DNA of 64,000 bases from Yamagishiella unicocca. Its lineage: Eukaryota; Chlorophyta; Chlorophyceae; Chlamydomonadales; Volvocaceae. The stretch covers positions 310,001 through 374,000 of the forward strand of contig BDSL01000101.1 of assembly GCA_003116995.1 (NCBI GenBank), written 5' to 3'. The stretch's first letter is position 1; each line of letters begins with the position of its first letter. The position numbers and the translations under genes were made by a program. This document shows, in pieces, positions 11,201 to 22,600 of this stretch. The notes beneath the pieces were generated by a model. That model was not told where the DNA came from and did no database searches. It worked only from the letters and a program-made list of their open reading frames with translations.

Positions 11201-14200
11201 CAAGTCGGAGCGGGTCATGAGAGCCTGAGGGATGCAGCAGTGGCGGCACGTCAGGACCCAGGCGGCAGCAGGGACATCATACACACCTCCCAACGCCCAC
11301 AGCCGTCCGTCGCCACCCACAGATCTGCTGCCATCCTTTCCTTGGACGCCTGCTGGTCAAACTGCTCAACAAGTCCCGCCCTGCCCGCTGTCCTGCCCTT
11401 CGGCCTGCTCCCTGCCCTCTCCCCCCCTGCTCCCCGCCTTGCCGCCGCCGCACCTGCAGCACCGACATGACCACGTCCTCCCGCGCGCTGCTGTTGAAGA
11501 CCAGCCCCAGCGCCAGGGCAGCGAAGGCGGATACCTGGTCGGAAGAGGCGTTAGGGTGCTTAGCGGCCGGGTGGGCACATGGGAGGCGGCATTGGGTCGT
11601 GGGTGCCGCTGCACACCTGGAAGGCTCTGTGGGCACTGCCGCAGCCCACCTGGCTCGGTGGTCGCAGCCCACCTGGCTCGGGGGTCGCAGCCGCCGAGAC
11701 AGGTCCGGCACGACCCAGTGTCCGCTGCTGCGATGGGGCTGCAGCGCCCACAGTGCCAGCCCCGCGCTCATGACCCTTCCGAGTACACCGCCCACCCGCC
11801 CTCCGCTGGCTTCGTCCCCCACTCGTGGCCTCCCCCCTCGCGTGTGCGCTGCCCAGTCGCCCTGCCCTCCCGGCGGGTTCTTCCCCCTCCTCCTCCTCCT
11901 CCGCCTCCTCCTCCGCCGCCTTTGCTCACCTCGATGGGCGCTTCCCCGTCCACCACCAGGGGGCTGAGCAGCTCCGAAACCTCCTCCCGGCCGGTACCCG
12001 CGTACGCGAGGCCCAAGCCAAGAATCGCGCCTGTGGGGGTTGGGTGCGACATGGTTCCGGAGCAGCAGGAAGCGAAGTGGAGCAGTGGCGGAGTAACAAT
12101 CTCCTGGACCGCTCACCGCTATCAGCCTAGTTCCCGGATTCCCACCCAAGATGCACGAATTTGCCGGACCTCTTGTTGAATAGCTTATTGAAAGCAAAAC
12201 CCCAGGGTTACCCACCCAACGTCCGTAAGCAGTCAAAACGTGTGGGTTCTGAGACTACGGTTGTGGGGCCCGCTGACCGCAGCCGCGTGCTGTGCCGTGT
12301 CGTGCTGTGCCGTGCTGTGCCGTGCTGTGCCGAGTCGTGCTCACCCGTGCGGATGTTGACGTCCGCGTTGGACACGTAGTCGGCTATGAGAGCAAAGGCC
12401 GGGTCGTTCTCGTTCTGAACGCACGCGTTCACCACCCCGATGGCCAGCAGCGCGCCAGCCTGGGAGCATAGGCAGTCCACAAGCGAGTGATGAATCCCCA
12501 GGGAGTGAGGGGCGGCGAGGAGGGAGCCAACGAGCAAGAGTGGAAGCCGGTGCGCACATGAACGGGTCCAGGGAGGCAGCACGAGGTGGTGCCTGCATTT
12601 GCCGGTCCCGGCCTGGTCGAGCAACCCGCCGGGATTCCCCCGCGACGCCGGTTCGTCGGTTGTTCCTGTCCCGTGCAACGCGCCCTCCCTCCTCTCGCCC
12701 GCACTCCGCACCCACCACGACGTAGGGGTCCGACGAGTAGAGGTACTTGTCGATCTGTGTGTGAGGAGGGGGGGTGGCGTGAAAACCGTTGACAACAAAA
12801 AGGACAGGATAGTTTGGGGGGTTTCGCGGGAGTGGAGCGGGTGCGGCCAGGGAACGGCAAGAGTCAAGCAGCCAGCTTCCACGGAAAGGGGACACGAGGA
12901 GCGCACAGCCCCCTAGCCAGATGCCGGGGGGCGGGAAGGAAGCAGCAGCAGCAGCCGCTGACATCCCTCAACCCCACAGGCTAGCCTCTCATACCACTCC
13001 CTGCGCCCTCACCGACCCACCCACCTGCGGCAGGCCGCCCTCCACGTCCCACAGCGTAATCATGCCCAGGGATGCGGTGGCCGAGATCTTGCCGTGGTCC
13101 TTGTTCTTGAAGATCCAGTGCACGTTCTCAGAGCCGGCAGCGCCTGAACGGGCACACGCAGGGGCGGGTCGCCGGGTGCGGAACGGTATCGGTGCGGCCT
13201 TGCTGCGGCCTTGCTGCGGCGGTCCCACACCGTTGCGATGCGGCCCCAGGACGCTGGGTGCCGTTGACCAAGTCGGGGCAATGTAGTTCTGGCATGCGTG
13301 AAAAACTCGGTTGGGTTGACACGGTCTCGGGTGTCCGGCCCCGGCACTCCACAGCCGCTGAAGACAACCCCGCCACAAACCCCAAGCCCAAACGTTGCAA
13401 CGTGCGGCCTCTTTAACGCAACTCCAAACGGTACTAACAAACGGTTTCCTAGTCAGCTTCTTCGTACATGGGCTTTCCTAACAAACCCAAACCCCAGCCG
13501 CACCTGCATCGGGTCCCGAGCCGACCGTGACCAGCTTGTCCTGGCCGAAGCCGGCGTTGACGAACGCGTTGACGAAGGTGGCCGCCAGGTTGGCGCGGGC
13601 AGAGTCCACTGCTGCTGCGCCGGCGGGTGCGCGGCCCTCCGTGAGGTGCGTCTTGTAGACGTCCTCCGGCGTCTTGGCCTCCACCACGTCCAGGTCGCGA
13701 GCCAGGGCCAGGAAGTGCTCCGACAGCTTGGAGTTGGAGATGATCTCACGCAGGGACTGCAGGGAGGGTATAAGAGGATCCGCGGGGAGGGTGTAAGCGG
13801 ATCCGCGGGGAGGGGGCGGAGGCGGGTGGGGCTGTGTCGGTGCAGGGAAAGACACGCAGGGGTAGGGGCTTAGGTGTCGTGGGTGTGGCAGGTGTGTTGT
13901 GAGGTGATGTGTTGTGTGGTTGGATGCCGTGGGCAGGGGCTGTCCACCAGGCCAGGCGCATGCACGTGCGGAAGACAGGTCAGCGGACGCGGGTGCCAGC
14001 CTCGATACCCTCTGCAGCCGTGAAGTCCTGTCCAGGAGAACCGCGGGGGGTGTGAGCTGCAGCTGGGCTTCCAGGGCTATACCGCGGATTCGACGTCACG
14101 GAGGGGTCAACGTCGACGTCACTTTCGGACAACCGACCACCTCACAGGCACCACCTCAACCAAAATCCACGCATCTTTCACGCGCATGTGCGCGGACAGG

Positions 14201-16767
14201 GCGCCTTCCCCGCCTAGCCAATTCCGCAAATTTCAATTGACTGTGACAGGTTAAGCAAGCCAATCCACTTTTGCCTCAGCCGCCTCGGCACAGCTTCGGC
14301 GCCGCAGACGCTTCCTTCCACAATGGGTCCATGCCTCCTCCCGCACCGTCCAGTCATCCTGTTGCTAGGAACACCCACCTGCACTTCCGACACGTCACCT
14401 ACAGCCACACAGCACGTCTCCACGCCTGCGCCTGGCACCCGCATACTTCCAACCTTCCAGTGTTCACCCTTCCGCCATTGTTCACCCTATCAACGAACCC
14501 TCCTTCAGCCCAACCGACCCTCCTCCAGCCAAATCGGCCCTGCTCCAGCCGACCGTCTCCCCTCCAGCCCAACGGGCCGCCCTTCAGCCCAAACAACGCC
14601 CCTCCAACCCCACCGAACCTCCTGCAGCCAAACCGGCCGCCCTCCAGTCCAACCGGCTGCATTTGGCACCAGGCACGTGCCTGGGGGGACACCGGTGGTT
14701 CCCAGACCTTCTTCGCCCCGCGCGCGGCGACCCACCTCACGCAGAGTATCATCCTCCACAGCCGCTGGCCCCTCCTCCAGGTTGATTGAGAAGCCGTGCC
14801 TGGGGGTGCAACGTTGGAAGCGGGGAAAACAACTCCTGCACCTCAAAACCACGACATACGACTACCGTCCGCTTCGATTCCGGTCAGGACAGCAGGGTGT
14901 GCACCAACTTGCTCGAGCTCGCCGGCTTAAGGGGCTGCCATAGCAGCACCAGCGAGGTCAATGGCAAGGACGTCAAATTGAGCGTGCGTTAGTGAGTCCC
15001 TCCCAAGCTGTCCGCCGCTATCGGCCAGGAGGTCGCCTAGCAGCCACACAGTGGTATATGAGAGGAAACCCATGGGTCACGTTTGGAATTGCATGCTGGA
15101 GAACCTGGACTAGACCACACAGTGGGGCAGGCGAGGCCTCGGGCGACATGTGACAGCTGCCCGGATTCGAAATGACCCTACCCTGCTAGTTAGGCTTGGC
15201 AATTCACCCTAGTACCTGTACCGTTGCGACAAAACTGACACCGCAATCATTGCACTAAGCAATATTCAACAACCTCTCAGCAACCTCTCAACAGTGTCCT
15301 CTGCGGCTGGCTCGTCATGCGACACCCCCACGCGCAGCAGCACGGCCACACTGCAAGGTGAGGGAGTGATATGAATTTATGCAACCCAACTCCGGCCGCT
15401 GGTATCACATCACACGAGAAGGAAGGCAGTCGCTCTCCCGCCTCCCCACACTACCGGTCTGGTCCCCACCTTGCCAGCAGGTACCCCAGCTGCTTCTTGG
15501 CCAGCGGCTCGGTGCACGCCGTGAAGACGCCCTCCACGTCGGTCCTGCTGTTTAGCCGCAGCGCAACGCGCAGCGCGTCGTGCCAGCGCTTCTGCCCCGT
15601 ATAGATGCGTAGCGCCAGCTGCAGCACGGCCGCATCGTCCGGCTCCGGCAGATACGCGCAGCACGAGGTGAGATACAGGCACGTGCGGGCGTAGTTCTTC
15701 TCGTCCACGTGCGACTCCAGCAGGTCCAGCGATTCCACCTGGGCGATCACCGACCAGGGTAAGGCGGAGAACGCGCTCAGCAGGTGGACGCTGTGGCTAG
15801 GGTTCCGACACGCGACGCGACTACTCGGTTGCAGTCGCAACGGAGGCAAAAGGAGAAGCAGGGGCGGCGGTGGGACAACGTGCTAAGGTCGTGCCGTCGA
15901 TGTGGGGTAAGACATATGCTATGTTTTCAGGAGCAGCGCGCACCGAATGCAGCGGCGAGGAGTCCACCGCTGCGTGGCAGCAAGTGGGTCGGTGCCCCGC
16001 CCAAAAAGGGTTTAGGGTTTAGGGCTTTAGGGTTCGGTGCAAAGAACAGTGTTGTGAAGCACCGTGACCGGCGCCTCCCCCTCTCGAGGCATGGAACCCA
16101 GACCCGCCCCCTCAAAAGGCATGTAAAGGAACCACACAACTGGACCCCATCACGCGAAGCCCACCTCCAGCAGAAGGTCCACCGCCTCCGGCTCCGCATT
16201 GTGCGTCATGTGGTACGGCACAATCTGCTTGACGAGCGCCATCAGGTCGTCGACCGAGGCTGTTGAGTCTGCCTCCCGCCGCACCCGGAACTCCTCAGCG
16301 ATTTCACCCGACAAATGCCGGATGTATTCATGGCCCCAGATGCCCAGCTCCGTGGGGGAGCCTGCTAGGCGGTACTTCAGCACCTCGCGCACCAGTTCCT
16401 TAGTGGTGGCGAGTATGGAGATGACATCCGCTAGCATGGCGCGGTTTTCCCCCTGTTCAGAGGGAATTGTATCAAATCGCGTCTTAAGGTCGTCATAACT
16501 GGGGCGCAGGAACTTGAGAGGCTTCGGCACACTGGTCATGGACGCTGTCGCTGAGCGGATTTCCGATATCATGCTGGTGAGCGCAAGCTTTACAACACCG
16601 GCATCCGCGTCGCCCAGCCGCTCCACCATCAAATCCAAACTGTTCTTCAGGACCAGGTCCTCCTCGCTCAACTCCGGCTCCTTGTCCTCATCCTTCCCCT
16701 TGGCGCCCTTCTTGTCTTCCTTGGCGCCCTTCCCCTTCACCGGCTTCTCGTCGCTTGCCGCGACCAT
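8208..16767 (-). CDS. RPN1: 26S proteasome regulatory subunit RPN1 (PSMD2)
   Basis: Largest non-ATPase subunit of the 19S base; scaffold that binds ubiquitin receptors, shuttle factors and deubiquitinase next to the Rpt ring. Seventeen exons: 16165-16767, 15470-15738, 14736-14799, 13504-13744, 13025-13143, 12716-12754, 12345-12459, 11930-12030, 11454-11534, 11111-11224, 10774-10863, 10505-10567, 10210-10311, 9823-9985, 9131-9295, 8653-8874, 8208-8359. They sum to 2703 nt, about 900 aa (human PSMD2 is 908), and phases join throughout. The Lys/Glu-rich N-terminus ([20 protein letters not shown]) is typical. Landmarks: [55 protein letters not shown], the PC repeats ([28 protein letters not shown]), [24 protein letters not shown] and [15 protein letters not shown]. 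All introns are GT-AG; several are filled with tandem repeats. Confidence 0.97.
9300..9468. repeat. 30-bp minisatellite in an RPN1 intron
   Basis: Tandem array of a 30-bp unit made of two related 15-mers (GATAGGGGTGGCAGG and GATAGGGGTGGGCGA-type), about five imperfect copies. It begins within a few bases of the acceptor of exon 9131-9295, in the intron just upstream of it. Confidence 0.9.
9529..9786. repeat. 32-bp minisatellite in an RPN1 intron
   Basis: Eight near-perfect copies of a 32-bp unit starting GCGATGGGGATTCGAGATCC and ending in a CA run; copy starts at 9529, 9561, 9594, 9626, 9658, 9690, 9722, 9754. One copy is 33 bp. It lies in the same intron as the 30-bp array, shortly before exon 9823-9985. 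The unit is not a multiple of three, so the repetitive ORFs across it are not proteins. Confidence 0.95.
10938..11020. repeat. 22-bp CAG-rich tandem repeat
   Basis: About 3.5 copies of a 22-bp unit (GGCAGGCAGCAGCCCCAGCA plus GC) in the RPN1 intron between exons 10774-10863 and 11111-11224. Confidence 0.85.
12284..12345. repeat. GTGCTGTGCC-type simple repeat
   Basis: Repeats of GTGCTGTGCC with small variants, ending at the splice donor of the RPN1 exon 12345-12459. Confidence 0.8.
16009..16034. repeat. interstitial TTTAGGG-type telomere-like repeat
   Basis: Three TTTAGGG-like units (one as CTTTAGGG) inside RPN1 intron 1. Reads like a short plant-type telomere sequence; too short to mark a fusion. 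Confidence 0.7.
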
Positions 16768-19695
16768 TGTAACTTTACGCCGCTCAAATGCGGCCTAGAT
16801 CTATTCTGCTGGTGTTTAGAATGTGAATGAGCAAGGCAACGAGGGAAGGTGGAGCGATAGATCTGATCGAGCTGCGGCCACAATGAGTACTGCCTAGCGA
16901 AGACGAGTCGCAGCTAACAGCTAATTCGTCTTGAGTAAATAATTATGTGCGATCGTTAGCACCGCAACCTGCGCTTACCTGCTGGGTACGGCACTGCTTG
17001 CCCTCACGTCATTTCATTAATAACCAAATCCTCCAGCAGGGGTTTCCAATTTGGTTCGAAAGGTTGATAATGGTGCATGCTCAAATGTTTAATTGTCGCA
17101 TATCGTTACATCTTGTAAGAAGCCATGGCTGCGGGCCGTGTCGGACCTGGGCTGCACTCCGCGCTGAGGGGGCCAAGTGCAGGCGAAGGCCTGCACGACC
17201 ACGCCATAGTAGCCATGTTCTCTCCTGTTAGTCCATGTGGATGTAAAAAGTCCCGGCATACAACTTCTGCCGTCATGAGGTTCCCCAACTGTCCCCACTT
17301 GTACCCAGAGGCAGTCACGACATAAGACGTGAAACGGCATTGTCCCCAGGAGCTTCTCCAGGCGACGAGCTACCTGATGACGGGCTACTAGCCGTGCTGT
17401 TAGGCAGCCGCAATCGCGCGTACCGGTGCAATCTACACCAGCCCCCTTGCAAATCATGTCAGCCAGGCCGGCCCTGGCCACCGAATCATGTCAGCCAGGC
17501 CAGCCCTGGCCAAAGTTCCGGTGACAATACCACGCGTCACCAGGCGTGCATTTCTTTGCCTGACCATCTGTACTTACTGCCTGCAGCATAAGAGGGACTG
17601 CAATCCATGTATTAGGAGTCGGTGACCCATGGGCCGCGTAATGTAGTACATCAAATACTGTTGACAGCAGAAGCAGCCGGGATCCTGTATTGACAAGTTA
17701 CAACGTGCTAAGGAGATTTGGGGTGTTATTATAATCGCTAAGCCGCGAAAGACTCCAATCCGGGGGTGTACAGGAAATACGGAAACAACAGGAAAAGACT
17801 CCTTTTGTCCTTAATTTCCGCCTACAACAAACAATTTCATGCACATGCATCGGAGTCAATATTCCGGAGCACATTTGGTTAATAGTGAACCCCATGACTC
17901 TCAAACTTCAATCAGTGAAAAATCAGAGATCCACTATGTGCGGCCAGCGTCCCGCCGCTCAGATAATGATCACCATACCTCACTCCAGGGGGCCCGCCAA
18001 GAATGTCCAAGAAGCGCCCACGGACAGTACACTACCACACCCAACTGTTTCAACATCTTGACTTGCGCTGATGTCTCGCGTTTGGCGAAAGCATAACACT
18101 CACCCGTATCAACGCATTTAACATGACGATCGCAAAAGGTGCTTGACAGCGCCGAGACCGCAATCGAAAAGGGCAAACACTGCCGCTGCAATAGAAGGCA
18201 GCAGCGCCCAAGACTGACATATAGCATCCATTGTCACAAAGAAGCAACGAATTCTGGCACCTTGCAGAGCCTTCCTAATCCCTGCACCGGCCCACGCAAG
18301 CCGTTCGCAACAAACCTTAACCGCTGCTGCGTATACACAAATGAAACAACATCTTCAGGCAGGCAACGAACATCCCCCAAGGGGCCTCACCAAGTGAAAT
18401 GGCACAGCAGCAGCACACTACCACCAAGGACGCACACAATGATGTGTTTGCGCCAATGACCGGCAAGGCGCAGCAGTTTCGCTCGCGTTCAAGGCTAGAC
18501 ACTTGCGACAACCTACCTGAACCATACCTCTGGGGCCCCAGCACGACCGCAGTTTCCGAGGCACCAGTGCGACCACAACACGACTCGCAACAAATCGATT
18601 AGGTCATGCATCCCCATCCCACATCCTGCAACACCCTTGCTTTGCCACCACCACCAAAAGAGCATAGCTTGCCATCCGGTTAGGTCCGATTGGCCTGTTA
18701 CCATTATGAGTACGTATAAATAGCTGTTAAAACACCCGAGGTGCAACCTACATCCTTGGCGACAATGATAGCAAGCCAGGACGGACGAGAGGGTGTCCTG
18801 GGAGCTGCGAGATACTGCGGAGGCAGGATCGAGAGGGATCGAGAGGTATCTAGGGAATTGTCGGAGGAACCCCCCCGCACACACACACAAGCAACAAACA
18901 TCCATTGTACATTATGATACATCCAACGAGGCGCAAAGCAGTGCTAAGCATCAGCATCTGTCTTCATCTCTAGTCGGGACACGTCGGTTTTCCCGCCCCT
19001 CCAACCCGCACCCTCCTGCACACTTGCTGCCTGACTTAATTTCGCACCATGACCACCAGCATCCACGACGATCACCCCGGGTCACCCAAGGCGCTTGGAC
19101 CTCAAGTGCCGTATTCTAACCACAACCCCCGGCGGAAAAATCGCCGAGGTAAAAACATTCTACTTTGGAAGAGCCAAATGAGCGGTCGCAGCTTCCGTGT
19201 CCTCACTCAAACTGTGACGACGGCTAATCAGAGCCCAGATCCCCACACATCACCATATGGTGCTTAAACTTTACAGCCGCCTGGGCGTTTTAACCAACGC
19301 TGGTCATACGCGGCGACCACATCACTCGGTTGCATGAAACGAGATCCGGGGGGTGCGAGAAACGCCGGGGCGTAAACCCATGAAGTGGCGTCCGGAGGCG
19401 ATGTCCTCCGAACTCGAAGACACACGCCAACATCGGCACTTCGACGGAAACACAATGAATCCTATCTTCTCTTGCACAGCGTTAAATGAGGGCCAGGAAA
19501 CGAGCTGCTTGGCTCCGGTAACCATAAATTTAGGCCAGCCATCACAGCTTACCCATATCCTGCGATTTCATGCATCCAATAATGAAGAGCCCCGCATTCT
19601 CATATTTAGCCGTCCCCAAACGGTCGCTTGACGCCCTTTTCGGCTAGGTACTCTTTATTTAACAATATTTTCCTCAAGATATTAACTTAGTCCAC
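16768..19695. other. intergenic region, RPN1 to kinase gene
   Basis: Contains the RPN1 upstream region and the 3' flank of the kinase gene. Two copies of a 32-bp direct repeat (starting AATCATGTCAGCCAGGCC) lie at 17452-17512. A TGTAA on the minus strand at 19271-19275 could serve the kinase transcript. No gene seen. Confidence 0.5.
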
Positions 19696-22600
19696 TTACT
19701 GCGCCGCCGCTGGGCCGAAGGCCGCGTTTCCAACAACCGGATAGCGAGGCATGGGCGCCAACGGCCCGAAAGGCGTCGGCATGCTGGTTGGCCCCAAGGG
19801 CGCGACGATCGCGTTGCCACCGCCTAGCAGCAAACCCGCAATAGAGGTGTCGGCGCCCAGGTTGCAGTACATCCGGTCCTGCAGCAATTGGCGCTGCGGA
19901 GCAGAGCAACGGAGACAGGCGCGCTTCAGTAACCTGCAGACGCGATGCTGGACTGCCCTCACACCGCGCCCCCGGCGCGTGCCGTGCGCAGTAGCCTCCC
20001 TAAAAAGGCGTCACCTGTGCGGCCCGACGGAGCCAAGGGTGCTGAAGGAGCTCCACAACTGTCGGCCGGTCTTCCGGGCGGTCCGCCAACGCTTGGGAGA
20101 TGAAGTCGCGTGCGGCCGGTGACACGGATACCGGAAAGCTGAGCGTCTTGGCGGTGGCGTGTGCAGCCAGGAACGGGGCGCCAGCGCCCTGGCCGGCGAA
20201 CACGTGGCTCAGGGCGGCAGCTGCGGCCGCCGTCGTGTTTTCCGCGACGAAGGGCGGGAAGCCCACCAGCAGCTCGTACGTCAGCACGCCCGTGCCCCAC
20301 ACGTCCTGAGGAGCGGAACAGGGTTTGGAAGGAGAGGGGCAAGGTCAGGGAGAGGCAGGCGCACTGTGGACTCCGCTGACTCGGGGTTGCGCGGCGTCCC
20401 AACGGCCGTCCAAGCAACCAACCTACCACGGCAGTTGTGTACGCCAAGGATCGGATGTGTTTGTTGTCTTGGGGCAGATACTTCATCGGGCAGCGCTCCA
20501 CCTCCGGCGCCTGCGCGTTCAGCAGCCGCGGGAAGGTGTTTAGTGGCGGAGGCAAGACGCGCTGGGCTGCGACGATGTCTTTGGGAACTTGCAGCACAGC
20601 GCCAGCCAGCTAGGTACAGCTGTATGACACTTTACAGTGAAGCCGACTTCCCAGGGGCCTCAGCTGGAGGCATTTGCCTCGAACCGCTAACTGCCACTAT
20701 TTCGCGTCGACATGCCGACCCGAGTGCACCCATACCATGTGGCCCCTCACCATGTAATCCACTGCGGGACGAGCATTAGGCGACATCGGAGGTCCAGACG
20801 GGCAGGGCGCAAACCGGTAGCAAGGGGAAATGGGAACGGCGGGTGGCGTCAGCGGGTGCAGGGATGGTTGCTTGGTCGAAGAGGATCTCACGAGCTGAGC
20901 GCCGAGTAGGGGCGCATGCGCGTGCAAGCAGTATTCGCTATCTTGGCCACCTGGCGATCAACCAACCCACGTGCCTCGCCTGCGTCTTTGGTTGTACGCG
21001 AGGCTTTCTCCCTGTTCCAAACACGCAACAGAACAGAGGATGCTGCGAGAGGGCGGCGCGGCGCAGCTGTTGTGAAATGATGGTCAGCTCTGCTACGCAG
21101 CCTATTGGAGGCTTTAGCCGTACCGCAGTACGGCTCTCAGTGTGGTGTTAGGAGAGCGTTCCCTGAGTAGGTTCTCTCTCTCACTGTAACGGATTATGGA
21201 GTAATCGCCCTTATCACAACAGGTTATGAGCCCCGCGCTTAGACGCGCGTGAAGAGATCCCTAGACCTTAAGGTGCCAACTGCGGGAGGCAGGCTCGGCT
21301 AAGCTAGGCTAGGATGAAGCAGGTGCCAGACAACCACCTGTTTACTTCGGATAACTATGTGGAGGTTGCGGCCATTGTAAGGCGCGCACTCGGAAGCAAG
21401 GGATGGGCTGATGCTATCCACGAGCTTCCGGCCAGGCGTGAAACGCTTGATGCAAGGGAAAATCAGAAGTCTAGGGCGCTGATCATGCAGTACCTGACAA
21501 CGCTGGAGCTGCCGTCGTTGGAGGTGCACGAGACGGCCTACGACCTGTGGGTGGCCATCAGCCGTCGCTATTCCCAGACCAGCCGTGCGGCGAAGTCGAA
21601 TATCCAAATGGAGATCTCGACATTCAGCATGGCGCACAACGAGACATGTAGTGACTACCTCGCTCGGCTGCGGATTCTGCGTATCAAGATGCACTGCGCC
21701 GCCATGGAGATGGACGAGGCCCAGTATATTCACACGCTGCTTTTTGGTTTGCCTTCATCATACGAGACGTTCAAGACTGTAATGATGAACGCCATCGACG
21801 TGGCAACCGTGGAGGAGTTGGGTCGGCGTCTGATCAACGAGGAGACGTCGAGGAATCGTGCCAACCAACAAGCGTCCGTGAACGCCGTCGGGCGCCGCCA
21901 TTTCGGTAACGGAGGCGGCGGAGCTGGAGGCAGCGGAGCTGGAGGCGGTGGCACTGGAGGAGATGGCGGCAAGTTCAACCGGCACAAGGACAAGATCTGC
22001 CACTCGTGCGGTAAGAAGGGCCACATCCAGGCAAACTGCCGCACGAGGGAGCGTCGGGAGCGAGAGCAGGCGCAGCAGGCGCCTCAGGCGCAGGCAGCGC
22101 CGCCCCCCTACCTCAGCAAGGCCAGGCGCCGGCACAGGGACAGCGGCGGCACCTTATTGCCACCGCAAACCTGGTTGCCAACGTGACGACGGCCAAGGAC
22201 GAGTGGTTGTTCGACACTGGCGCGGAGGAGTTCTTGACCGGCTGCAGCGGTGCCCTGTTCAACGTCAAGTCCCTGACGATGAAGAACAGCATCGAGTTCA
22301 GGATGGCGGATAAGGCAAGCAAGTTTTCGAAGTGGCGGGGGCAGGTCACGTTCGGTGTAGACGGTTTTGGCATGGACGTAACGATGCACCCCCACGTAGT
22401 GCCGGGGATCGGAATGAACCTTTTCTCGATGAAGGCCCTCAAGCGGGCTTTCGGCCACGTGACGACTGTCCTAGACGGGGACCAGTCGTATATCGCGATC
22501 AACGGGGAGCCGGCGCTGCAGATGTACGAGCGCGATGGCATGTATTTCGTGCGGGCCCGGGTGCAGGATCCGATGCTGGACGTGATTGAGACGGCCCGTT

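Noticed and set aside
15290..15365. Candidate RPN1 exon between 14.8 and 15.47 kb
   Set aside because: Has an acceptor-like CAG but runs to a stop; exon 14736-14799 joins both neighbours in phase and matches the family.
20000..20002. Kinase stop directly after RRAAQVTPF
   Set aside because: CAG|GTGACG is a donor there, and splicing to 19893 continues in phase for 65 residues with a pyrimidine-rich acceptor.
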